Shown piece by piece: positions 1-9,196 of a DNA stretch of 64,000 bases. Source of the DNA: Candidatus Gastranaerophilales bacterium. Its GTDB lineage: Bacteria > Cyanobacteriota > Vampirovibrionia > Gastranaerophilales > Gastranaerophilaceae. The position numbers and the translations under genes were made by a program. Under the pieces are notes generated by a model, which worked only from the letters and a program-made list of their open reading frames with translations, did no database searches and was not told the DNA's origin. The DNA is taken from NCBI GenBank assembly GCA_017415185.1, contig JAFQHZ010000033.1, positions 16,461 to 80,460 of the forward strand. Direction: 5' to 3'. Position 1 is the stretch's first letter. Each line of letters begins with the position of its first letter.

Positions 1-1113
1 GCTGCAAATAATACTGGAATCAATGTTATTGGCTGCCCTAAAACAATTGATGGTGACTTAAAAAATGACCAAATCGAAATTTCATTTGGTTTTGATACAG
101 CTACAAAAACTTATGCTGAACTTATCGGAAACATTCAAAGAGACGCAAATTCTGCTAAAAAATATTGGCACTTTATTAAATTAATGGGTCGTAGCGCTTC
201 TCATGTTTGTTTAGAAGTTGCACTTCAAACTCAACCAAATATCACACTAATTGGCGAAGAAGTTGAAGCTAAAAAACAATCTTTAGAAGAAATTGTTAAT
301 TATATGGCAAATATTATTGCTGCTCGTGGAAATCAAGGCAAAAACTTCGGTATTGCTTTAATTCCAGAAGGTTTAATTGAATTTATTCCTGAAATGAAAG
401 TAATGATTTCTGAATTAAACGATTTAATGGCTAATTTAGAACATGATGGAGCTTATCAAGACGCAACTCAAGCTCAAAAATATGAAATTATTACTTCTGA
501 ATTAAATCCTGCAAGTGCAAAATTGTTCAATTCTCTTCCAAGCGCAATTAAAGCTCAATTGTTAATGGATAGAGACCCTCACGGAAACGTTCAAGTTTCA
601 AAAATTGAAACAGAAAAATTATTAATTGAAATGATTGCTCGTCGTTTAGAAGAAATGAAAGCTCAAGGCTCATACACAGGCAAATTTGCTGACCAAGCTC
701 ACTTCTTTGGATACGAAGGAAGATGTGCAATGCCTTCAAACTTTGACGCAGACTATTGCTATTCATTAGGCTACAACGCATTTGCTCTTATTCAATCAGG
801 CTTAACTGGTTACTTGTCATCAATTAAAAATACAACTAAACCTGCTGCTGAATGGGTTGCAGGCGGCGTTCCTTTAACTATGATGATGAATATGGAAAGA
901 CGTCATGGCGCAATGAAGCCAGTAATTAAAAAAGCATTAGTTGAGCTTGATGGTCCAGTATTCAAAGCATTAGAAGCAAATAGAGACAAATGGGCAATCA
1001 ACGATTGTTATGTGTTCCCTGGCGCTGTTCAATATTTTGGACCTTCTTGCGTATGTGATGTTACAACAATTACATTGCAATTAGAACAAGAAAAATCTTT
1101 AGTTAATGTTTAA
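1..1113 (+). CDS. pfp: PPi-dependent 6-phosphofructokinase, 5'-truncated
   Basis: Catalyses the reversible phosphorylation of fructose 6-phosphate with pyrophosphate in cytosolic glycolysis/gluconeogenesis. The frame is open from base 1 through the ATG at 184, so the gene starts upstream of the window and 184 is an internal Met. The segment [11 protein letters not shown] carries the Lys after Pro that marks PPi-using enzymes (ATP-PFKs have PGTIDND there). It is followed by the [22 protein letters not shown] and PEGL segments of the long PFP clade. The GGDD phosphate loop lies outside the window. A strong terminator follows 20 bp after the stop. Family and PPi preference are secure from these motifs; the N-terminal length is unknown. 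Confidence 0.93.
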   Translation, partial: AANNTGINVIGCPKTIDGDLKNDQIEISFGFDTATKTYAELIGNIQRDANSAKKYWHFIKLMGRSASHVCLEVALQTQPNITLIGEEVEAKKQSLEEIVNYMANIIAARGNQGKNFGIALIPEGLIEFIPEMKVMISELNDLMANLEHDGAYQDATQAQKYEIITSELNPASAKLFNSLPSAIKAQLLMDRDPHGNVQVSKIETEKLLIEMIARRLEEMKAQGSYTGKFADQAHFFGYEGRCAMPSNFDADYCYSLGYNAFALIQSGLTGYLSSIKNTTKPAAEWVAGGVPLTMMMNMERRHGAMKPVIKKALVELDGPVFKALEANRDKWAINDCYVFPGAVQYFGPSCVCDVTTITLQLEQEKSLVNV

Positions 1114-1132
1114 TTAATTAAAAAAAGAATTG

Positions 1133-1160
1133 ACCGCCCTTAATTAAGGGCGGTTTTTCT
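1133..1160 (+). terminator. Intrinsic terminator after pfp
   Basis: A perfect 9-bp stem (ACCGCCCTT / AAGGGCGGT) with an AATT loop is followed by a T run. It lies 20 bp after the pfp stop codon. Confidence 0.9.
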
Positions 1161-1211
1161 ATATCATTTGGTGTATTTTGTAGAAAAAATAAATCTTTGG
1201 ATTTATAATAT

Positions 1212-1236
1212 AAAAAAAGACCTCTTAAAAAGAGGC
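1212..1236 (-). terminator. Intrinsic terminator of the flg operon
   Basis: On the minus strand a CCTCTT/AAGAGG stem with a 3-nt loop is followed by a seven-T run, 37 bp beyond the flgL stop. It ends the eleven-gene flagellar operon and sits tail to tail with the pfp terminator. Confidence 0.75.
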
Positions 1237-1272
1237 TATAAATGGTAAGTAAGTAAATTTGTTTTTGTCTTT

Positions 1273-2184
1273 TTAAATATAATCAAGAAGTGATACGCTT
1301 CCAAGAACAGTTGTGCCTATTGCATAGCTTGCTTGAAGCGCAGTTTGAGCGTTGGCTAAATCGGTTGCTGCTTTTGTGATATCAACCTCTTCGAGGTCAA
1401 CTTTGTCCTCGGTTAATTTTAAAATAGCGTCTTCGTTAATTCCTTTTGTGGTTTCAAGTTTTGCAACTTTGGCGCTGACTTTTCCTTGTGTTTGGGTGAT
1501 GTTGTTTGCGGCTTTGTCTAAAACGCCAAGTTTTTCTCTTATTTTGTCGTAATCAAGAGTGTCTGCATTTAAAAGTTCATCCAATTCTCTCATTTGAGAA
1601 AAGAAATCAGTTACGCCATCTTGTTCGCCAAGAATTTCTTCGCCTGTGAAATTGTATGTGAATGTTGTGTTTTCTGAAATTGTGAGGTTTCTTTCCCCTG
1701 CTTTTTCGCTGCTGCCTTTATAGACAATGTTTCCATCAACATCATTAACATAAGGCTCTTGTTGTGTATATGTTCCAGAAAAAACATAATTATCAAGATA
1801 TTTCACATTCATTTTGTCTTTGATTGTTGCAACTCTTTCTTTAATTTCCATTGCAATTGCTTTTGCGCTATCTGGCACAGTTGTTGCATTAGAAGCTTCA
1901 ACAACAAGCGCACTGATTGCGCTAAGTTCGTCGGTTACGGCGCCCAGAGTATCATAAGCTAAATCCATTTCGTTTATTGCAGCTTGAATATTGCTTTGAT
2001 ATATGTCTAATTGCGCTAATTGGTCGTTAAGCTTTAATACTTTTGTTGCATCAACAACATTTTCAGACACTTTAGTAAAATTCTTATTTGAAGCAATTTT
2101 GTTCATTATATCTAAATAGGTTTGATAAGAATTACCCATTGAATTTGTTGCCATATTTGTGATTGTTGAAGTTGATACGCGCAT
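1273..2184 (-). CDS. flgL: Hook-filament junction protein FlgL (HAP3)
   Basis: Forms the ring that joins the hook to the flagellin filament. The 303-aa length is usual. The N-terminus (MRVSTSTITNMATNSMGNSY) and the Ala/Asn-rich amphipathic C-terminal helix ending LDYI are the conserved coiled-coil ends that flagellin-family proteins use for export and assembly. It is the last gene of the operon, 21 bp after flgK, the classic flgK-flgL order. The divergent middle part is surface-exposed in this family. Confidence 0.9.
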   Translation of the reverse strand: MRVSTSTITNMATNSMGNSYQTYLDIMNKIASNKNFTKVSENVVDATKVLKLNDQLAQLDIYQSNIQAAINEMDLAYDTLGAVTDELSAISALVVEASNATTVPDSAKAIAMEIKERVATIKDKMNVKYLDNYVFSGTYTQQEPYVNDVDGNIVYKGSSEKAGERNLTISENTTFTYNFTGEEILGEQDGVTDFFSQMRELDELLNADTLDYDKIREKLGVLDKAANNITQTQGKVSAKVAKLETTKGINEDAILKLTEDKVDLEEVDITKAATDLANAQTALQASYAIGTTVLGSVSLLDYI

Positions 2185-2205
2185 AATAAAAATCCTTTTT
2201 TATTT

Positions 2206-3753
2206 TTATACCATACCGATAATTGTACCCATAAGGTCGTTTATTGTTGAAAACATTTTTGCTGAAGCTTCGTATGCTCTTTGATATTTAATCATGTCGG
2301 CAAGTTCTTCATCCAAATTTACGCCAACAATATTAGCGTAGTTTACAACGTCTGCGTCTGCAATGTCTTGTGCTGTGTCGGCTTTGCTTTGAATACTTGC
2401 AATATCCATACCCATTTGTGCAGCATTATTTGTTAAAAAGTCTGATAATGTGCATTTGTTTTTGCCATTGTTATAAACGCAAATTTTTTCGTTTTGCAAT
2501 GCACTGATTTTTGTTGCATTGTCTGAATTTCCGATTGATTTTATCCAGTTTGGATCGATATTTCCATCTTCGTCTGTATAATTAGCCAAATCTATTCTTG
2601 CAGCTGAAACTAAAAATGGGTCATCCATTATCGCTGAATTGATTTGAATATTTCCTGCGTTAATCGCTGCGCCATCTTTTGAATTAAACATTGGCTCATT
2701 TGCTTCAATTAAAATCATGTTTCCATTTGCATCTGCTCCAATTGCCGCTGCAAAAACGCCTTCATCGTAACTTCCGAACGTTTGAATATCATTTAATGCT
2801 GTTGCAAAAGAGCTTGCTGCGCTATCGATTGCATTTTTAAAGTCGTTAATTGCTGTGAAGTTTTCGCTTCCGTTTAAAAATTCAACATAGGCTTTCATTG
2901 AGCCAGAATTAAATGCATCTGTTACTCCGTTTTCAATGATATAATCAGGATTTTCAACTGATTTTAGTGAAAATTTAACTGAACCATCTGGATTTGTTGA
3001 ATCGAAGTCTGCTTCGATAGTATATTTTAATTCTCCGCCTTGAACAAGCGCAACATCGCCAAGCATAACATTCACAGTGCCGTTTGCGTTTGTTTCCGTT
3101 TTGATATCCATATAATTGGATAATTCTTTTAAAATATTATTAATTTCTGTTTGGGTTGAAGTTCCTTGGTTGTTTTTGACATGAGCTTCATTTGCGCTTG
3201 CAAGATTGTCTAATAAATCATTAATAAATACAACATTGTTGCTTACTGTTTGAAATTTATCTTCTTGAATTGAATTGCATTTTGTTGAAATTTCGTTAAA
3301 TTTTTCGCAAACATTTTGTGCAGCAAGAACATATTGCTGGCGAATTGATAAATCTGTTGGAAATTGTTCAAGATTTGCTGCGGCTGCATAAAATTCATTT
3401 AATAAGCCATTTAAGCCATTGTCGCCTAATTCGTCCGCTATTCCTTCAAGTTCGCCTAGCGCATCCGCTAGAGTGTTGTAATAGTTTGTATCGGCGTTTG
3501 AATCTAATAAATTTTTAAATGCAGCATCATCAATATAATCAGAAAGAGAAGATATTGAAGCGCCATTCATTCCTTTTATTGTTGAAATTACATTTTCGCA
3601 ATTTGTTGTATAGTCGTTTGTGACAAAATTAACTCTTTGTCTATGATATCCATCAACATGAAGATTGGCAATGTTTTGGGAAACAACAGTCAGCGCATAC
3701 TGGTTGTTTTTCATTGAACCTATGGAAATATTCATACTTTGATTAAGCGACAT
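2206..3753 (-). CDS. flgK: Hook-associated protein FlgK (HAP1)
   Basis: Joins the hook to the FlgL ring. The 515-aa protein begins with the rod/hook N-domain pattern (residues 5-40, SQNIANLHVDGYHRQRV). It ends with the FlgK-type C-domain containing VNLDEELADMIKYQRAYEAS followed by an AKMFSTINDLM-like helix. The middle is variable as usual. It lies between an FlgN-like chaperone gene and flgL. Confidence 0.93.
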   Translation of the reverse strand: MSLNQSMNISIGSMKNNQYALTVVSQNIANLHVDGYHRQRVNFVTNDYTTNCENVISTIKGMNGASISSLSDYIDDAAFKNLLDSNADTNYYNTLADALGELEGIADELGDNGLNGLLNEFYAAAANLEQFPTDLSIRQQYVLAAQNVCEKFNEISTKCNSIQEDKFQTVSNNVVFINDLLDNLASANEAHVKNNQGTSTQTEINNILKELSNYMDIKTETNANGTVNVMLGDVALVQGGELKYTIEADFDSTNPDGSVKFSLKSVENPDYIIENGVTDAFNSGSMKAYVEFLNGSENFTAINDFKNAIDSAASSFATALNDIQTFGSYDEGVFAAAIGADANGNMILIEANEPMFNSKDGAAINAGNIQINSAIMDDPFLVSAARIDLANYTDEDGNIDPNWIKSIGNSDNATKISALQNEKICVYNNGKNKCTLSDFLTNNAAQMGMDIASIQSKADTAQDIADADVVNYANIVGVNLDEELADMIKYQRAYEASAKMFSTINDLMGTIIGMV

Positions 3754-3779
3754 AATTAAATCCTTTTAAATCCTTTATT

Positions 3780-4169
3780 TTAGGCTTCTTCCGTGATTGA
3801 TGAAATATCCAAACTTTCGCTATCTTGGCAACAAGCGCCTTTTGCGTTGTAAGAGGTTTTTTCGTTTTGTGCTATATTTAAAATACCAGAAAGTATGTTG
3901 TTTATAACACCGAGCGAATGTTTTATTAATATTTCGTTATTTTCTTGAATAACCTTAATTTCTTCACCAAGTTTTTTTAGATTTTCTTTTTCGTTTTCAG
4001 AGAAAGAATTGTTTTTTAGGTTGAATTTTTTGATTTTTTCGCCAACAACAATTATTGCTTCATCGGTTTGGTTTAAAGCTTCTAAGTTTTTTTTGATTAT
4101 TGCTTCTTTTTTTTCAAGCAAAATTTCTTTTAATTCTAAAAAAGAATTATAAACTTCATTGTAATTCAT
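3780..4169 (-). CDS. flgN: FlgN-like flagellar export chaperone
   Basis: Predicted cytosolic chaperone for FlgK and FlgL. The 129-aa protein is almost wholly charged helix (KEILLEKKEAIIKKNLEAL..., then NNEILIKHSLGVINNIL), as in FlgN. The position directly upstream of flgK and flgL is the main support. The last 25 residues are Ser/Cys-rich and not conserved in the family as far as I know. Sequence similarity alone is weak because FlgN diverges quickly. Confidence 0.7.
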   Translation of the reverse strand: MNYNEVYNSFLELKEILLEKKEAIIKKNLEALNQTDEAIIVVGEKIKKFNLKNNSFSENEKENLKKLGEEIKVIQENNEILIKHSLGVINNILSGILNIAQNEKTSYNAKGACCQDSESLDISSITEEA

Positions 4170-4178
4170 TACTTACCC

Positions 4179-4505
4179 TTATACGCAGAAATCTGCGATT
4201 ACGCTTCTCCCATACATCAAACCATAATTAATGTCGTCAATTGTTAAACTCTCTCCCATTGAAGACGCATATTGTTGAATTTCTGCAACATCAATGCCAT
4301 TGTTGTTTGATTTTTTTGCGGTTTGTTGTATTTTTTTCTCGTCTATTAATTGAATATCATCTTTTTTTATTTCTTGCAATTCAGTATTTGGTGTATTTTC
4401 TTCGCTTTTTTGAACTTCAAAAGCTCGACGTGCAGTATTTAAGTTCAATTTTGAAATAGAATTTGCAATTTGCGATGAAATATTTGTGTTGTTGTTGATA
4501 TCCAT
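4179..4505 (-). CDS. Unknown protein in the flgM position
   Basis: A 108-aa polar protein lies between flgJ and flgN, where many bacteria carry the anti-sigma-28 factor FlgM. The N-terminal 75 residues are low-complexity (Asn, Gln, Lys, Glu). The C-terminal 35 (from GIDVAEIQQYASSMGESL to SVIADFCV) look folded or conserved. The usual FlgM C-terminal pattern (KV..LK..I..G.Y.vD...IA..L) is not visible. The ATG shares a base with the flgJ stop, indicating translational coupling. It could be a divergent FlgM or a lineage-specific flagellar protein; context only. Confidence 0.6.
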   Translation of the reverse strand: MDINNNTNISSQIANSISKLNLNTARRAFEVQKSEENTPNTELQEIKKDDIQLIDEKKIQQTAKKSNNNGIDVAEIQQYASSMGESLTIDDINYGLMYGRSVIADFCV

Positions 4506-4837
4506 TATTTAACTTGTCTTTCTAATTGTGTGTATAATTGTTTTGCAACGCCAATGCTAGTGTTAGGATTGGAAGAAATTTCACGGGCGATTTGGTTATA
4601 CATAAACGATTTTAAATTGTCCATGTATTTTGATTCTTGAAAAAGTGAATTTTCTTTATCGATTGTTTTATCCATTTCTGTCATCATTTTAGCTACAAAA
4701 ATAGATTCAAATTCGCTTGCTACTTTTTGAAGCTGTTCTTTTTCTGATTTAGAATTTCCTTTAATATTTTCAATTGCTGATAAATCAGAACTGTTTGACA
4801 TATATGCTGAGCCCATTGAAGAAATATAATTATTCAT
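4505..4837 (-). CDS. flgJ: FlgJ rod-binding domain protein, no muramidase domain
   Basis: Rod-cap or rod-scaffold protein in the periplasm. The 110 aa match only the N-terminal FlgJ domain (EQLQKVASEFESIFVAKMM, then a conserved MDNLKSFMYNQIARE helix). The C-terminal glucosaminidase domain of enterobacterial FlgJ is absent. A lytic transglycosylase gene at the head of the same operon (9193-9858) probably supplies the wall-opening activity. Start and stop overlap neighbours by one base on both sides. Confidence 0.87.
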   Translation of the reverse strand: MNNYISSMGSAYMSNSSDLSAIENIKGNSKSEKEQLQKVASEFESIFVAKMMTEMDKTIDKENSLFQESKYMDNLKSFMYNQIAREISSNPNTSIGVAKQLYTQLERQVK

Positions 4838-5949
4838 TAGATTATCTCCAATTCTGCTTGTAGGCTTCCTGCCGTTGCTAATGCTTGCAAAATCGCAATT
4901 AAATCAATCGGAGTTACGCCGATGTTGTTTAGTGCGCTAACAAGGTCTGAAAGGCTTGAATTTGCTTGCATTTCGATTAAGGAACCTTGTTTTTCGTTGA
5001 TTTGAACAGCAGCATTTTGGATAATTCCTGCTTGAGCAGGGGCAACGGGCACAACTTCGTTTTCAACTTGAATTGTAACTGTTATTCCGCCGTGCGCAAT
5101 TGCTGCGGGCATTAATTTTGTATTTCCGCCAATTACGATTGTTCCAGTTCTTTCGTTTACGATTACTTTTGCTTTTTCTGAAACAGCGCCAACGATTTGA
5201 TTTTCGATTAATGATAAAAATGTTACTCTGTCGTCTCTATATTTTTGTGGAATTGTTACCTCAACAGCTCCACCATCAAGTGCTTTAGCTGGTGCAATTC
5301 GAGTTGAAATTGTTTTAGAGATTCTTGAAGCCATTGTGTAGTCAGCTTTGTCTAAAAGCAAAGTCAAGGTTGTTTCATCGCCAATTGTGGATAAAATATC
5401 CCTTTCAACAATTGCTCCGTTTGGCACACGTCCTGTTGTTGTAACGCCTTTTGAAGCGCTTGCTCCGCCTTGCGCTGCTCTAATTCCGCCTGTTGAAACG
5501 GGACCTTGCGCAACGGCGACGATTTCACCGTTTGGCGCTCTTAGCTGAGTTTGTACTAAAACACCGCCAGATAAACTTTTAGCATCAGCCATTGCTGAAA
5601 CTGTGACATCCAGTTTATCGCCTTCTTTAGCGAATGGTGGAATGGTCGCAGTTACGATAACTGCTGCTGATGTACCTTTTTGAATATAGTTTGATTGGTC
5701 AATTACTGTTCCTAGCGATAATAGCATTTGTTGGCTTGTCATTTGGGTATGACGTGAGTTATCACCTGTGTTTTGTAAACCAACAACTAAGCCATAACCT
5801 ACAACTTGGTTTTCTCTTATTCCTTTGATATGGGTTATGTCTTTAATTCTTAATGTTTGCTCGGAAATCGCTTCTACTTGCGCTATATTTCCAAGAATCA
5901 TAAAACTTAAAAGAATTAATGCTATTAATTTTTTAATTTTCATTGTCAT
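4837..5949 (-). CDS. flgI: Flagellar P-ring protein FlgI
   Basis: Forms the peptidoglycan ring around the rod. The 370-aa protein has an N-terminal signal peptide (KIKKLIALILLSFMILG, cleavage near VEA). It then shows FlgI landmarks RIKDITHIKGIRENQVVGYG, GLVVGLQNTGD and GAVEVTIP, and a C-terminal SLSDLVSALNNIGVTPIDLI. An in-frame ATG two codons later sits better behind an AAGG motif, so the start may be 5943. Its presence indicates a diderm flagellum. Confidence 0.95.
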   Translation of the reverse strand: MTMKIKKLIALILLSFMILGNIAQVEAISEQTLRIKDITHIKGIRENQVVGYGLVVGLQNTGDNSRHTQMTSQQMLLSLGTVIDQSNYIQKGTSAAVIVTATIPPFAKEGDKLDVTVSAMADAKSLSGGVLVQTQLRAPNGEIVAVAQGPVSTGGIRAAQGGASASKGVTTTGRVPNGAIVERDILSTIGDETTLTLLLDKADYTMASRISKTISTRIAPAKALDGGAVEVTIPQKYRDDRVTFLSLIENQIVGAVSEKAKVIVNERTGTIVIGGNTKLMPAAIAHGGITVTIQVENEVVPVAPAQAGIIQNAAVQINEKQGSLIEMQANSSLSDLVSALNNIGVTPIDLIAILQALATAGSLQAELEII

Positions 5950-6056
5950 TACCTTACTTACCTTATCTTTATTTGGTATGGTTTTTGCTCTTTTTGCTTA
6001 CGAGCTTTTTATCTATTTCCCTTAACTTTGCTCATTAGGCTTGTTTGTTTCGGGTT

Positions 6057-6665
6057 TTAGAAAATTGTACGAATTGCTTTATCCAATATGCCTTCGTTTT
6101 GACCACGAGAAACTGTGCCTGCGCCATTCATTGCGAATTGCAAGTTTGCAACTTGGCTTGATAAAATTTCTCCTGATTGATTTATCCATTTTGGATCAAC
6201 AATTCCTGATATGATTAAGTCTAGTCTTTCGTTTTGGTTTACTAGACTTTTTTTGCCTTGAACTAATAAATTTCCATTTGGAAGCACTTGAACAACTTGA
6301 GCAACAACTGTGTCAGTCAAAGTCATAACTCTTGAAAGCTGTGTTTCTCCAGTCACGCTCAAATTGCCTTCTGTTCCGTTTAGTGCATCTTTAAAGCTTG
6401 TGTTGAAAATTGAGTTAAATGCTTTTGTTAGGTTTTCTGCTAATGAGCTTTGTTTTTGTGTTGAATATGTTCCTGTGTCGCTCATTGCAGGAGCTTCATC
6501 AATTACAATTGAAACTAAATCTCCAATTCCTCTTGCTCGAACTGACGAAAACAATGCTTTTGGCTCAATTGTCGAACTTTGAGAAGCATTTAAAGAAAAC
6601 AAACTTTCCGCATTTGTTATTAGAGTTGTGCTTAATATTAAAGATAGAATTAAAAACTTTTTCAT
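6057..6665 (-). CDS. flgH: Flagellar L-ring protein FlgH, without lipobox Cys
   Basis: Forms the outer-membrane bushing of the flagellum. The 202-aa protein has the FlgH core (ARGIGDLVSIVIDE, LPNGNLLVQGKKSL, SGIVDPKWINQSGEILSSQV). The signal peptide (MKKFLILSLILSTTLITNAE) lacks the usual lipobox cysteine, and no Cys occurs anywhere in the protein. It therefore cannot be lipidated in the normal way and would be released by signal peptidase I. It lies 1 bp after flgA and 107 bp before flgI. Confidence 0.93.
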   Translation of the reverse strand: MKKFLILSLILSTTLITNAESLFSLNASQSSTIEPKALFSSVRARGIGDLVSIVIDEAPAMSDTGTYSTQKQSSLAENLTKAFNSIFNTSFKDALNGTEGNLSVTGETQLSRVMTLTDTVVAQVVQVLPNGNLLVQGKKSLVNQNERLDLIISGIVDPKWINQSGEILSSQVANLQFAMNGAGTVSRGQNEGILDKAIRTIF

Positions 6666-6666
6666 T

Positions 6667-7386
6667 TTATATCCTTACTATTACTTCGTTTTCAGATTTT
6701 ATAATTCCATTATAGGTTTTGTTATATTTATCGGATTTCACGAGAATTCTTTCCCCGATTGCTCCGTCTTTTAAGGCTTTACCTCTTAGTTTGATATTCA
6801 TATTCTTTGATTCAAAAACTATATCTATGCTTGAATTTTTGAGCATTACAGCTTTTTGTTTTGCGTATGTTTCAAGAATTACACTTCCTTTTGGATAATT
6901 CCTTGTAGATATTAAATTTGAAACTTGATTAGAATATGTTTTTCCTAAGTATTTTGAAATTTCTCTTTTTTCTAGTTTTGTGTTTGTTTGATTGATTGTT
7001 TGGTTATATGCTATTGTTTCTGAGGCTACTAAAACAGGAGCATACACTTGAGTTTGCACGTTAATTGGAAAAGCTTTAATTATTGTTCCATTTGAGTTTT
7101 TAACAAGAATTCTTTTGTATGAATTTTGAGAAAAATTGTTGTTTTGAGAAATTATTTCGATTTTTGGTTTAGTTGTTTCGTTTGTGATGATTGATTGGTT
7201 TGAAATTCCTAAGATATTAATTTTAAAATCATTACTATATTCTGCTAGTTGAGCTTTAATTTCTGGTGTGATTTTAGATAATATATCTTCTTTTAATTCT
7301 GAATGAGTTAAAGTGTAGCAAAATGAAGCATTTGAGCTGAATGCTAAAATTAAAAATAGTATTAAATTTTTAATTTGTTTTTTCAT
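6667..7386 (-). CDS. flgA: P-ring assembly chaperone FlgA
   Basis: Periplasmic chaperone for FlgI. The 239-aa protein has a signal peptide (LILFLILAFSSNASFC). A C-terminal SAF-like region contains NYPKGSVILETYAKQKAVML and the terminal GERILVKSDKYNKTYNGI segment typical of FlgA. The order flgA-flgH-flgI fits the function. The N-terminal half is poorly conserved. Confidence 0.87.
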   Translation of the reverse strand: MKKQIKNLILFLILAFSSNASFCYTLTHSELKEDILSKITPEIKAQLAEYSNDFKINILGISNQSIITNETTKPKIEIISQNNNFSQNSYKRILVKNSNGTIIKAFPINVQTQVYAPVLVASETIAYNQTINQTNTKLEKREISKYLGKTYSNQVSNLISTRNYPKGSVILETYAKQKAVMLKNSSIDIVFESKNMNIKLRGKALKDGAIGERILVKSDKYNKTYNGIIKSENEVIVRI

Positions 7387-7543
7387 TTTGTTTCCTTATC
7401 TTTCCCGCCTGTGGGTACTTCGTCATACTCGCTATCACTTTGTTGTCGCTCGTTGCCTCAATTATCCTACGGCGGCTATCAATAGTTGCGCCTAAAGCGT
7501 CAAAATTTGTCATTTTGCCGTTTTATTTACGGCTTCACCCTGT
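7387..7543. other. GC-richer intergenic segment between flgG and flgA
   Basis: This 157-bp gap inside the operon is richer in GC than its surroundings and codes for nothing obvious. It includes a GCCGT/ACGGC stem near 7519-7536 with no T run. It resembles a dispersed intergenic repeat, but no second copy was found in the window. Confidence 0.4.
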
Positions 7544-8329
7544 TTATACTATTTGATTAGTTTGTTGAAGAATATCAGAACCTGCTGTAATTACTTTTGA
7601 ATTCGATTCATAGGCTCTTTCTGTTTTAATTAGTCCGATTAATTCTTCTACAATTTGAACATTTGACCCTTCAATGAAACATTGTTCAATTGTTCCATAG
7701 CCTTCTTCGCCGGCAGTTCCTTGAAGAGGTGTTCCTGACGCTTGTGTTTCACGGTATAAATTGTGTCCGATTGCCATTAAGCCTGAAGGATTTTGAAATT
7801 TTGTCAATTGAATTTGTCCAAGTTGGGTTTGTTCGGAATTTGTTCCTGTTGTGCAAGAAACAATCCCTGCTTGAGAAATTGTGATTTCTTTGGCATTGAT
7901 TGGAATTGTGATTGGTGGTTGTAATTGGTAACCATCAGTTGTTACGATTGAACCATTTGAATCCATTTTCCAAGCGCCATCACGAGTGTAAGCAATAGAG
8001 CCATCATCAAGTGTTACTTGGAAAAAGCCATCGCCAGCAATAGCAACATCGAGTTGTCTATCTGTTGATTGAAGGTGACCAGTTGAAAAAATTCTTGTTG
8101 TTGCAGCGGTTTTAACACCAAGACCAACTTCAATCCCCACTGGTTGATATGTTCCTTGACCCATTTGTGCGCCTGGAGTTCTGTGGATTTGGCTTAAAAG
8201 GTCTTGGAATTCTGCTCTAACTTTTTTATAACCATAAGTTGATAAGTTTGCTACGTTGTTTGATATTACATCTAAGTTGTTTTGTTGTGCAATCATCCCT
8301 GTTGCTGCTGTTGTAAGCGCTCTTAACAT
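7544..8329 (-). CDS. flgG: Distal rod protein FlgG
   Basis: Builds the distal rod. The 261 aa match the standard length. The N-domain is MLRALTTAATGMIAQQNNLD followed by VISNNVANLSTYGYK. The middle has AIAGDGFFQVTLDDGSIAYTR. The C-domain is NVQIVEELIGLIKTERAYES, then SKVITAGSDILQQTNQIV. It lies 9 bp downstream of the flgF-like gene. Confidence 0.96.
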   Translation of the reverse strand: MLRALTTAATGMIAQQNNLDVISNNVANLSTYGYKKVRAEFQDLLSQIHRTPGAQMGQGTYQPVGIEVGLGVKTAATTRIFSTGHLQSTDRQLDVAIAGDGFFQVTLDDGSIAYTRDGAWKMDSNGSIVTTDGYQLQPPITIPINAKEITISQAGIVSCTTGTNSEQTQLGQIQLTKFQNPSGLMAIGHNLYRETQASGTPLQGTAGEEGYGTIEQCFIEGSNVQIVEELIGLIKTERAYESNSKVITAGSDILQQTNQIV

Positions 8330-8338
8330 TTTTTACCC

Positions 8339-9196
8339 CTATCTAGAAATATTGCCTAGTGAAATGGCTTGTTGTACTGTATCGCTTTGGTTTTTTAGAA
8401 TCTTGCTCATAGATTCATAACCCCTTGAAACGTTGATTGAATTCAACATTTCAGTTATTGTGTTGGCATTCGACATTTCAACCATTCCTTGTTGAAGGCT
8501 GAATGTTCCGTCTGCTTTTGTATATAATTTTGGATTTTGTCCATAAATTGGCAAGTATTTTGCTTGCCCAATTCCTGAGATTTTGGTTTTGTCTTCAAAA
8601 TCGCAAATTTGGATTTTTTGAAGAGCGATATTATAGTTTGGATTGCATAAAGAAATTTGACCGTTTTCGCCAATTACCAAATCTCTCATGATGTCCAATC
8701 TATTCATTTCGTTGATTTCTTCGGCGTCTGGGTCTCTTGTGATTCTAATTTTTCGATTTTCCATATCCATAATGAAATCGCCATCTTTATTTACTAAATA
8801 ATTTAAATTATCAAGTGCAAAATTGCCCGTTCTTTGGTAATAATAATCTCTTTCGTCATAGGCTTTGTTTTCAGGGATATCTTGATATCTTACTTTGAAA
8901 AAGCCATCCCCATGGAAAGCAACATCCATTTTGTTTCCCGATTCTGCTAAACCGCCTTGAGAAAAATCAATGTAAGTTCTATCGGCACGAGCGCCATTGC
9001 TCAAAGAGCCTATTTCAACTTTTTTTCCTTGAATATTTTGAGCTTGAACTTTTGATTGCATAACGTCTTGAAACGTCATGTTTGTTCTTTTATATCCATT
9101 TGTGGTCACGTTTGCTAAATTGTGCGCAGTTACGTCTTCAAAGTCGATAAGCGCTTGCATACCTTTTGCAACGGTTCCAATGCCTCTTGTTATCAT
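8339..9196 (-). CDS. flgF: Proximal rod protein, FlgF-like
   Basis: Proximal rod component with 285 aa. The N-domain is GTVAKGMQALIDFEDVTAHN, then LANVTTNGYKRTNMTFQDV. The centre has AFHGDGFFKVRYQ and YQRTGNFALDN. The C-domain contains NANTITEMLNSINVSRGYES. The pair flgF-flgG is standard. In some phyla this protein would be called FlgG-like or FlhO. It overlaps the upstream transglycosylase gene by four bases. Confidence 0.88.
   Translation of the reverse strand: MITRGIGTVAKGMQALIDFEDVTAHNLANVTTNGYKRTNMTFQDVMQSKVQAQNIQGKKVEIGSLSNGARADRTYIDFSQGGLAESGNKMDVAFHGDGFFKVRYQDIPENKAYDERDYYYQRTGNFALDNLNYLVNKDGDFIMDMENRKIRITRDPDAEEINEMNRLDIMRDLVIGENGQISLCNPNYNIALQKIQICDFEDKTKISGIGQAKYLPIYGQNPKLYTKADGTFSLQQGMVEMSNANTITEMLNSINVSRGYESMSKILKNQSDTVQQAISLGNISR

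Noticed and set aside
548..781. 77-aa minus-strand frame inside pfp
   Set aside because: It lies wholly inside a strongly conserved gene in another frame and has no ribosome site or homology.
4179..4505. Naming this gene flgM
   Set aside because: Only position supports it; the conserved C-terminal FlgM pattern is not visible.
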